Source: Rhyacophila brunnea (lineage: Eukaryota; Arthropoda; Insecta; Trichoptera; Rhyacophilidae). Taken from it: DNA of 64,000 nt. Each line of letters opens with the position of its first letter. The first letter of the stretch is position 1. The position numbers and the translations under genes were made by a program. This document shows, one piece after another, positions 22,466-34,400 of the stretch. Location of the stretch: NCBI GenBank assembly GCA_022495005.1, contig JAGYXB010001575.1, positions 62,001 through 126,000 on the forward strand, read 5' to 3'. The notes beneath the pieces were generated by a model, which was given only the letters and a program-made list of their open reading frames with translations, was not told the DNA's origin and did no database searches.

Positions 22466-25400
22466 GTATAAACAATTATTTACCTAACCTATTTGACTAC
22501 CGTATAAGGTTGACATCAGTTGACATAACCTATCAATATGACGCAGACTAATATCTTGTTTTTTTATTAGAGTCATCCTGCAAATAACCTGCTATCGAAA
22601 GATATTGTAAACAAAAGATGGATTGGACAAGAGAAAGGAGAAGCGTCGGTATCAGTTATTTTACAGCTGGAGAAATCAACACCGATAACTTCTATACATA
22701 TTGGTTCTTATCATTCAGCACTCGTTGAAGTATTGGTTGGACGCTCTGAAGCTAGTAGTCAAGCTTATGAGGTATGTGAAAATCATAGTAACTTTATTAA
22801 ACAAAATTCAGCCCTCATTAAATTAGCGCTACTGTCTTGCATAAAATAAAATAAATGAATGAAAAGAATGGGAAATTGATAAGATAACAATTACTAATAA
22901 TCTATTATCGTCAATTATTGATAACTCTTTGAATGAGTGTCAAGAATATTAATTCTTTAGTACCTGACCATTATTTCTGTCAACTATCTAACTTTATTGA
23001 TATCAATTTATTATTTATTAGTAGAATGTAAGTGTTATAACTTGGAAAGATGTTGTTTTACATACCTACATAATAAGCTTCTGTGAAGGTATGTTGTCAA
23101 ATACATAGTACTTTTGTGTAGGTATAAATAAACTGTAAAAGATACAGATATTGTCCTTCATATCTTTTTTGTGATCGAGGTCTTTGAGACCAAAAACGAA
23201 ACCTTAACCATATAAATGATATAGAGTTGGTACTGTATCTTTACATCGGTACATCATTTATATTCTTATGTGCAAGGTACATTGATTAATAACCCTTAGA
23301 ATGTTACGCAATGATATATCGTTGTTTTTGATAATGGCCAGAAATGCTAACGACGATCATCGTTTTGCTTTTGATGCCTGAAATGTTAAGTTAATTTGGG
23401 AACATACTACTGCACCAGTGGTACGAAACATTGTTTTATCTATTTAGTTTTATTGTTGTGTAATATAACCCGATTCCTATATGTTTTGTGAATGGGTAGG
23501 TTTAGAACTTATAACTATTGTATTTTTTTTCATGGCATCACCCTTTTTACAATAAAAACAATTCCAAATACAAATTTCAGTTCACCATATAGAAATTTGT
23601 TTACAGTCAAATTCTTGGTGGAAGGACAATGTTTTATTTTATGCATTTGAAACAATGGGAAAGACTTTTACTCAACTCAGTGTTTAAAGTAAAGTGGATT
23701 TGTGCTATATAAAAACAGTTTCATTTATAAAAAAATAATGAAATAAAATCATTTGCAACACATTTTAAATGTTCCAATAAACAAACACCATGAAGACCTT
23801 TTTCACAAATCACGCATATTGTACGCGATCTTTTAACGAGGCCACCATTCAAAATTTTTCTTTTCGGCTGGGTAGTTTCCTAATTCCACTACACTTTGTA
23901 TTATCCCTTGTGTGGGATAACCGATTGTTTCCAATAACTGGTAAAAATCAAAACTCTGAGCGGATCGTGCATTTCGCTCGCTCTTGCGATCACCCGTATG
24001 ATAGAGCAAGAAAGAGATATGTCAATTAACAGTACATGCAGCGCGGGATATCTAATTGCCTAATTATCTATTCAAATATAATCTAATCATAATATTCCGA
24101 TTTCCAAGAATCAATCGGAGTGGTAAGGTGTCTAAAAATAATACAATACTTTCATTTATCGACAATTATTGGTAGCAATCCTCCCCAGGATTTTGAAAAA
24201 CATCGTAGCAGCCAAAGGGTTTAAAGAAATGTACAGATGGATTGAGGTCATGTATTGAGGCAAGAAATAACATGTTACCACCATGATTTTTTTTCCCTGA
24301 CCCTGTGCTTTCCGGCCCACTATCATTAAAAAATATTGTATGCCCAGTTCATAATATTAGATAATCATTGCTTAGGTTAGAAAATGTCACTTTATTATAG
24401 AATACATATTTGTACTTACGCATGGTAATTGGGCTGCATATTATTTTAATGTGGTCAACCATTTATGGGCCGCAATAAATGCGTGCGTCCTCTGGGCCAC
24501 CAGTTGCAGACCACTGATATAGGGAATCAAATTCTCTTTACAAAGTGTCTCGATTCTATGGATAGTTGTCAATATATAGGGTTGATTATTGACACATCCA
24601 TTGTGTAAAATGGACGTTGATGTGATTCTTACGCACAGGTAGAAATTGGACCTAAAGTTAACATGTGAATTTGTTCTCTTCTCTCTCTTTTAGAAGCTGT
24701 CCACAGAGTATGTCATTTAGGTGATAAGTCTGTTTTATTATTATTTATTTATTTGTTTCTTTATAAACTCATTCACTGCTGACTAGATAATGACTTTTTA
24801 ATTACCACCTTTAAAATGCACGTTAATTACATCGATTGGCCGCCTGGTCATTACGTGCCAGGTGCGTCTTTAGCGTCCAAAGTCCACCACAACTGGCCGT
24901 GAAGCCCAATTACAGTGGCAAAACTCCCAGGCTTGAGGAATTTACATAATATTAGATATTTATGATGTGAGCATACGATTTTCATTGTTTCACGCTCAAT
25001 ATAATGATTGCGTCTTCTTCTCCAATGTCCGCTCCTCGGTCAGAGCATATAGACACCATACATCACCTCCAAGACTATTGCTCTTCTTGAATCTTCCCAG
25101 GTCATGCCAGCATTTGGTAGCTCTGTCGTATATACCATATTATAGGTGGTATTTAAGCTCAGTTTGATTTATCAAAATTACGATACTCCACTGATTATAT
25201 CGTATGCACCAAGGCCTGAACAAAAACGATGCATAAGTGCGAGTGAGAAAGTATTCGGCACCCTTAAATTCTCTGCGACATGCGCTAGAGTAAGATAAAA
25301 GGTTTACAGATGTGGGAGATGGTTTGCTACGGTGTAGCCGGCAAATCTTAGCTTATTGCTTAACTAAGCGTCGATAACCGTGTTGCTAAAATTGCTATTT

Positions 25401-28400
25401 TTTGTGTTAAACATAAAGTCAGTGGTAAATATTTTTAGTTAATTAAGTAGAAAAGATGGTTCTGTGTGTTGTATTAAAATGTGGTAGCCGTACTGATAAG
25501 CAAGAAGATGGTATTACGTTTCATAGGTAAGTTGATACATGTTCGTGATAATTTATTTATATATTATTATATATTTTAATATCAGTGACCTAGTGTTTCT
25601 TTAAAATAACTTAAATTATGGATATCTTTACCTATTGGTTGCATTTTGACCGCTTAAAAATACTATATAACGTAAAAAAATAGAAAATTATATTTTAATT
25701 CTGAGCGTCTAGTGCGAGCACTAGCAAAATGGTCTATGGTCTCAAACATTTGTATACGAATGCGTTCACTCGCCCACAAACCAAACGCACGGCACGCAGC
25801 TTCATTTAGCAATGCAATGGGTGGCGTCTAGATGTATCTATAGTCAAAGATATGGACACCATACATCGCCTCCAAGACTATTGGTCTTCTTGAATCTTCC
25901 CAGGTCATGCCAGCATTCGGTAGCTCTGTCGTATATACCGTATTATAGGTGGAATTTAAGCTCAGTTTGATTTATCAAAATTAGGATACTCCACTGATTA
26001 TATCGTATGCACCGTATGAACGATCATGAACTGGTGAACAATCATCATAAATTTGCAAGCTAGATAGAGCTATCGATGACTATGTTTTGGGTATTAAATT
26101 GGAGCAGGCAGTTTGAATATGTATTTATCAGAAAGCCAATAACTACATTGTAATGTTGCGTTCCTGATAATGATAATTAATTTGATAATTGTTTTGTGTC
26201 TAAACTTTCTCCCGTCGATAGGTTTCCTACTGTTAATCCCATTCTTAGGCCTTATCAATTTCTTAATCATAATAATATGCAGTGATTCTTATTGCAGGTT
26301 CTCCTTTGCGCCAGTACTTTTATGACCCCTGCCGACTCACGTAACTCGGTGAATATTTCAAGGGTCCGTACCTTCACGACAGAACAACTGGTAGCTTCTG
26401 TACAGAGTAAAAATTGGGACCGAGTCAGGGTTGTATGCACCCAGCCTTTCAACAGACACGTTCAGGTATCATATATTATATATTTTTTTTAACAATACAA
26501 CAGGTCAAGAGGGCGAAGGTAGTAATACCAAAGCAGTGAAACAAATCACAAATAATTACAAGATAAAAAGAACTTTTTATATACAACGCTTTTAAATTTT
26601 CTGTTCAATTATTATGCTCAATATGCTCAAACTTGTACTTGATATGAAGTAAATAAAAAACAAACAAACAAACAAATATAGAATACTGAAATGTCATTTT
26701 GATTTCCATAGTAACGCACGTATATATTAATAATTAAGTTGCTAGGACCACCCCATTAGCAACAAATAATAGTGGTTTGGATTACGGTTTTCTTCGAAAT
26801 AACTTTTCATACAAAACAGAATTAACTGAAAATGAATTCAATTCTAGTTAAAGATGGCTAAAAGTATTAAACGAATGCATTGGCATCGTGTTCTGATATA
26901 TTCTAAAAGTTTCAAATGTCTAGCTAGTCGGGAAGTTAGTTAAAAATCGATTGCAAGATTTGTACTGGATAAACAACCACCGGACAAATAAGAATACGAG
27001 CTAATAAAAACGTTGTAAAATATCCAAGCTTGTGAAAATCATCATGCGATCATCAATCAATATGCGATATAATCGAATTGCAAAGTCATAACGGTCTTAA
27101 ATTTATTTAAATTTGTAGTGATTATCGTAAATAATTTACCCAGGATCTGTGTACACAAGAATTTATTAACCCGTATGGGGCACAAGGGGGTACATTTTTT
27201 TAAGTGAGAAAAACAACCTTTATAGCGCGGTGCCTTCGAATATTTTCTTTTTCACGCATCGGACGTCGCATACAACCCCCGCTATCCGGCGCTTCTTTTA
27301 CAGCGCGCAGACATTATCACACAGACGGCAGAGAAGGGGTTGCCTATTTAACTATAATAAAGCGATGCTTGGCCTTCAGTAATCAATTAGAATTGAGTTG
27401 TGGTTGGCTTCGTCAAGAGACCTAATTCAGCTACATAGTTCACTACGATAGTCTTGCTTGCATTCTGAAAACGGATAAACGGTTAGCCGTAAGCCCTATC
27501 AGAGTCAAGTGAGCTATTCGATTGAGCTAGGTACATGTTCCGTAGTTCTAGTCTAAATTACCTCGAACTTATTATCCACGTGTATATCAAATTATTGTAT
27601 TGTTACCGTATAAAATCAAATAATATACCATATACTCTTCGAGACACCCATGACTTATCATTTATAAATAGAGGAAGGAAGAGTTCTAACCACTTATCCC
27701 CCATTTTGTTCATTTCGGTGTTAAATTGACAATCAATCTTTGGTATTTTGACCATATGGAAGGTTGATTCGATAGTAATTTTTTTAGATAAATACATATC
27801 ATTGATATACTAAAATACTTTAAAATGAATAATGTAATGACTTTAATCTTTCATATTTTAATGCCAGATGCCTTTAGTGAATCCACACTTCGACACTGGT
27901 GGATTTATTACCATCACCAATGGCGAAGGGTGGATTTACTGAATAATTTATATTCTTAGTTCAATGAAAACAAATAAATATGACTGACAAAGTTTAGTGT
28001 GCACTATTTATGTCAGATCTCCACAGCTTACCTCCACTCTTGCCTCTGAAATCCACACTAGTATAGCAGTATCCCTTAAGACGGTACTTCAGTGGAACGG
28101 CAAATAATTTTCAATTATAGGTGCGATGAAATTTCGGACTGGCTGGCAATCGGAGAGCGAAGTCGAGCTGTGAACACGTCAATTTGTTTTGTGATGGTGA
28201 CGGAAGAATTAATTCTTAAATCATGTAAAGATGACTAAAAAACGTTATCCATTTACTTGCAAAAGAAAACATGTCAATGAATATATTATTATTATTAGTA
28301 ATAGAACAATAAACATAACATTAAATGGACGCATGTTGACTTTTTATGACAAATTATGTTTTGTTCTGCACGTGTCATTTGCACAATCTTTGCGTCGCGT

Positions 28401-31400
28401 AGTCACGATTGTTTTAGACCGTGCCCCAGCTGAAGTATAGCCTTAAGCGTAAATTGACTTAGGATCCAATTTACAAAATAAAAATAATAATACATAGTTA
28501 AAAACTGTATTATGTAGGTATGGATGTATTTAATTTAGTTAAATATATGAACATTTAAATGTCGATAGGTGTTCTGATGTGAAGTTGATATGTTCGACTT
28601 ACGTAGGCTTACCCGATCATCACAGATATTGTCTTCTACTTACAATCTTAATTATATTTTTGTTACTAATGAATGTATTATTATTTTATCATTAATAAAA
28701 TCATTACTATATTTCAGTATGGGCTGTCATTCATCCACCTATTTAGTTCAAACACGCAGCCGAATACAGCAGAAGTAAAGATGACATTGCCCACCGCCCA
28801 GCCCAGCCTCGGCAGATTTAAGTTGAGAGATTTATCATCAGACGAAGAAGATTCGGGAGGATCCTTTAAACCGGGAGAACTCTTCGCCAAAGCCAAACAA
28901 GCACCATCATTATCCACCGGTGATTAATATTATATTTCTCATTTTAGTTGTATAAATAAAGGTAGTCACATATAAAATCATAAGGGGTATTTTTAGATGT
29001 TTATATTTATCATGTTGGATATTCCAATATTGAATTATTTATATTTATTCTAGGACTTTTAACTTACAGGCCACTATTTCAGTTCAATGATGGTTGACAG
29101 CCAGGTTGGAAAAGCAGCCTATGAGGTGTATATAAACATCACTCTATTATATTGGGTTACAGGCTTGTGCGGTTGAAAGGGTTCTCTTAAATGCCCAGTG
29201 TTGCATTTCTGCATGAAATTTTATTATTATTATTCTTGTGAATGAAATTTTATTTAAAATCTTGCAGTTCTCTGCGTTGGGCATAATATGCTTACTAAAT
29301 AATTATTGGCTTTTATTCTAATAATATACTGAATTTATTGTTTTATATTAAGGTTGTACCTCAGTTGAGGCACGGTCTAAAAAGATCGTGGCTAGGCGAT
29401 GCGCGGATTGCGGGTCGCCGGTGCAAATGACGCATGCCAAACGAAATATAATTTATCACATAAATCCAACATACGTCCATTTTATGTTATGTTTATTGTT
29501 CTATTAGTAACAATAATAATATATTCATTGACATGTTTTCTTTTTAAAGTAAATGGGTAACATTTTTAGTCATCTTTACACGATTTAAGAATTCATACGC
29601 CCGTCGCCATCATGAAATAAAGTGACGTGTTTCCAGCTCGACGTTCTCTCTCAGAATGCAAGCGAGTCCAAAATTTCGTTGCGCCTATAGTTGAAAATTA
29701 TTTGCCGTTTCACTGATGTATCACCTTAATATAAATATATAGTGGCACCTATGAAAAAAAACTATAAGTATTTTTATAAACACACTTTCTCCACTGCAGA
29801 AAACTGTAAGTTTTTAAATAAAATTTCATTCAGACAAAAAATATAATGAATTAAATAGGTACTTTGATACCGAAAGGTAACACCGTTCATTTAAATATTA
29901 ATTGGGATAATACATTTTGCTGCTCATATTAGATGTTCTCTCAGAGTAATGATATTATAGAGAGCGCCTAATTTTCGGCAAAATGAAGCCGTATTTCTTC
30001 CGTATAATGCACAGTAGAACCTCGATTTTATTATTATCAACTATAAAACGTTCTACCATCGTGTTGCTTCTCAGTACGGCTACCAAATTTAAACACAACA
30101 TGGTTAACAATAATATGTTCTACTAAAATAACTAAAAATAATTACCGCTAACTTTATATTTAACACAAAAACAATAAATTTCAGCACCACTTGCTCGCGG
30201 TAATGAATGTAATCAGTCTAGTCTATTTTAACCGGTGATGTTTTGAAAAATTGTTTAATTCAGCCGTAGATATTCTATCTTACTCTAACGCATAGTGCAG
30301 AGATATAAGCATGCCAAATGCTCACTCACTCGCACTTATGGTTCATTTTTGTTCAGGCCTTGGATGTTCTCTTCTAAATTAGTTTTTTAATCAATTATAA
30401 TAAAATTTAGTTTGAATATACAGTATCTATAACCCCTATTTTACGTTTTTTAAGGGACTGAAAAAAAAAAACCCAATTGGAGGGAAAATGTAAAAAGGGG
30501 GTATTGAAAAGAAGAACATTTAAATTTTTATGTTTCTAAAAAAATAATGTTTTATTAAAAAACAACATTCAATTAAAATTTTTATTGAAAAATTGCGAAC
30601 TTGTAACTTGTAAGACTGATGACAGAATAATGACAGACGGAGTGTATACAAAACACAAACACGATGCCAAAAGAAAAGATGGCGACCAATGGACCAATCA
30701 CCTTGTTATGCGCCGAACTCAGGCCAATCACAGCGTCGCTCGCCGACCAATCACCGTGCGCCGTTCTAAAGACACAGAGTTTTCCCTCCAAACACCTTAC
30801 GCCGTTCGAATGTCATGACCCAATCATTGTCAAGCGCGCGTAACTCGCATATTTTGAATATTTCCGACGTAAATCGCGGGAAAGAAAAACGTAAATGCGG
30901 GTATTAAATGTACTGAAATACATCGGGACTGAAAAAATTACACGCAATTGCCGGGAAAACGTGAATTCCGGGCACGTAAAAACGAGGTTATATGTAGTAT
31001 ATTTATGTTGTTATTTTAATTAATATATTTTGTTTCCTTTAGATGCTCAAATACGAAAGGCAGGCACTTCGACAAACCTAGACACGACCAAGGAATCAAA
31101 TTTACTAGTAAAAACTGCAAGAACGCCAAATTTAAATAAACCTTCCACCAGCAAAAAGTGTAAAATGACAAGCGACGAAGATGTCCCGTTGAGAGGTCGG
31201 GACCAACTTATGTATGACGATGACGATGATAATGCTAATGCAAAGATTGACAGGATAATAAAAAGAGACAGGGATGCAAAAAACGAAATGAATAAGAAAA
31301 TAGCCCTGGATAAGCTTGCCCAAGCCAAAAACGAACCCAAGAAAGGTGTGAGTAAATTTGACTTCCGGAATAAAACACCGAAGAAGAATGACTCAGCGGA

Positions 31401-34400
31401 TTCTGATAGTAAAGCAAAGGACGCTGAAAAACCTAAGGTCAAATTGAATTACACAATAGAGACGGATGATAGTAAAAAGAAAAATAATAAAGACATTAGA
31501 ATAAATAATAACAACAATAAGAGAAAACTTCCCCATGATGATGGAGAAAGCCCGTCAAGTAAGTACATAGCCTAGGCGAGGGGTGGAAGTAGGCTGTGAA
31601 GATTCTAGATAAATAGTACACACTAAACTTTGTCAATTTTACTTATTTGTTTTCATTGAATTAAGAATACAATTTGCAGATGGTTCTGGTTAGTTTTTAA
31701 AATTCTTGATCAGTGCCACGGATGAGTTAACTCGCGGGTTCTAGTTAGCGTCATAATTTCTGAATAAACTATTTGTGTATATTTTCTAAACCATATTTAT
31801 CATTCTAGTGTGAAAATATTCACGATAAACTCGAGAAACATGTTGATTTGGTAAGTTTTCACAAATATTTATCATTCTGCTCCTATTTCATATTTTTTAA
31901 GGGATTTATTTTATTCCAAAAATAACTGGCCTACAAGTGTCCACCTAGTAAAAATTGGCTGGCAGTGATATGTTTAAACCCTGCCTAATCCAAACTAGTT
32001 TAGGTATACTATGGATTATACATTGAATATAATATACATATACATTGAATTAATAATACATATTACATACAGATGGTGTTGGGTTAGTATTTTAAAATTC
32101 ATTAATCGCTGCCTATACCAAATAATAATCGATAAAACGTTCATATATCTATAAAATATCTAAAATTATGTATGGTTTTATGGAATAATTTTAGATATTT
32201 TATAGATAAATAAATATTTTTGACTATTATCTATGTACTATGGTTTGGATTGGCAGGGTTTAATTGAATTTAAAAAATTAACAAATACTATTTACACATT
32301 GTAGTCTCAGTTCAATGAAAGTTTAGTGATGTGGTTGAGGTCACCAGTTTGGATGTATGTGAAAGTGGATGAGCATTGGAAGTGAATTCAATTCAATTCA
32401 TTTATTTTACATATTGTGGACATTACAAATTATAAGTTTAAGACGTTCACAACATGACATTTAGAAACAACGAAATATTATTTAAACAATATTAGGTACA
32501 TAATAAAAGAGATAGATTCTACAGTATAAATGTGTAAATACAAAAAATTATATAGGTACAAGGAAGTACACCGGATGAGTTAAGCAGACCCTATTTTAAG
32601 AATTTATAAAATAACGTCCACCTATACTCATCCTCACGTAGATGGAATATATCAACATCTGAAGCGATTTGGTTGAACAGAGTTATTGCCCTCCCAATTG
32701 GCATCACCAATAGCAGGTTAGTTCTGCTCCTCGGGAGAACAAACAACTGAGTTGAGCGAAGAACTGAGTTGAGTGAGAATTGAGTGAAGAACTGAAGTAT
32801 GAAGACTGGTAGTTGCTGGCAGAGGTGTGCGAGTTTATTTGACAGATGTCAAGATACAGTTTACAGTTATACAATGGTAAAATATAACAGCGACGTTGGT
32901 ATTATTTTCTGACTAAGGTACTAAGTTCTCTGGCAAGATACAAGTTTATCGAGTGAATATTACGGAGAGACTGACTTGTTCCCTAGCGATACCTTTTTAT
33001 TGAACCCCTCACGATGGAAAATGCTTACCTCTTTACAAATTTGTGTGTGAGTCAGGGTATAGACCTAATAGGTTTAGCAAGTGGCTGACATCCATTACTC
33101 ATAAAAAAAAAATCTGTTAATACAAACCTCTACTCTGTGGAGGCCCATATGATCCTAGTAGGATCGGACATGGTCGAAAGAAAGAAGAAATATCACTTAG
33201 GTAAACAAAGTGCTTACTAAGTAGGAATTCGATTGTGTGAAAAATGTATATAAAGAAGTTGTAGTATGTACTAAACAATAATTAAATGAATAACATTATT
33301 TGAAAGCGATTCATATGTCATGGATTATGCTGACACTGCTTGGTGCTCATGGAACCATCAACGGCCACAAAAGCAAATACGTTTGACTGACAAAGTTTAG
33401 TGTGCAGTATTTATGTGGAATCCTAACAGCCTACCACCACCCTTCGCCGCTGGTACATAAGTATTTCATATATTTATTAATATTAATTTGTTACATAAGT
33501 AATTTTTACATAATTGGAAGATTGACCATGTGGAAAGATTCATTTTAAACAACTGTTACTTACTATAATAATAACTTTTGAATAATCATTATTATGTAAT
33601 TATTTGTGCTCAGAAAATTGTACGTATTACAGTTCATCATGAGCCATTGTATCGGCAACCGATTGCTCTATTGCATTGAGATCAAATTCATGTCTAAAAA
33701 ATATTTGATAAAAACCACCGGAATACAAAAGAAAGACATAATAAAATAGGTAGATATGTTGGTAAATTAGACATACGATCCTATTATGTATGTCTGTCCA
33801 AATTTAAAACACAGCAAGGAAATTTTTTTCCAAAATGCATTTTATTGCATTTTTTAAAACACAATCTTCTATTATACTCATGCCTACACGTTTTAGACAG
33901 GGTTTAATTGGATTTTAAAAACTAACCAATACCGTCTGCAATTTGTATTCCTAGTTCAATGAAAACAAATAAATATGACTGACAAAGTTAAGTGTGCACT
34001 ATTTATGTTGAATCTCTGCAGCCTATTTCTACCCTTCGTCATTGACAACAATATATTACGCACATTATTATAATATATGCATTCTACCAATTTTTACCCC
34101 AAAAAACTTTAAGTGTGATTTCACAGTTCAACCATTCAAAAACTTTCTTGAATATCTGATTGGTCACTTCAAATATGTGATAATTTTATTTAATTGCAAC
34201 CCTATTTATTATATTGACGCCATATTCTAGATTCTAGATTCTAACCACATGCCTGTCTGATCTAATTACAGATAAAACTCCTAGAAATAATACCAAAAAG
34301 AATGTAGTGGATAGTCCAACACCATTTGACAACATAATATGGGGTCCGCAGTGCTTACGGGGTGTCGTGTTTGTGCTTAGCGGTTACGTCAACCCAAAAC

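Larger units (their letters stand above)
31571..33452. mobile_element. hAT-type element in XRCC1 intron 5, with nested inserts
   Basis: The left end CCTAGGCGAGGGGTGG and right end ACCACCCTTCGCCGCTG match the family best kept at 57954-58387. Flanks GTACATAG (31563-31570) and GTACATAA (33453-33460) agree at 7 of 8 bases. Both arms carry ACTAAACTTTGTCA. A reversed LINE 3' end (32383-32745) and a SINE fragment (33038-33178) are nested. Its TSD covers intron bases 5-12 after the exon 5 donor. Confidence 0.7.

Noticed and set aside
28231..28440. Small gene of 69 codons
   Set aside because: It lies wholly inside TTAA MITE family B, and the frame is not kept in the other copies.
31047..31442. Antisense open frames over XRCC1 exon 5
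   Set aside because: They are shadows of the Lys/Asp-rich coding strand, which gives Leu/Phe/Ser-rich antisense frames.
31030..31575. A separate 181-codon gene starting at 31030
   Set aside because: It is XRCC1 exon 5 read through its acceptor and donor. The MFPL start lies in the polypyrimidine tract and KYIA in the intron.
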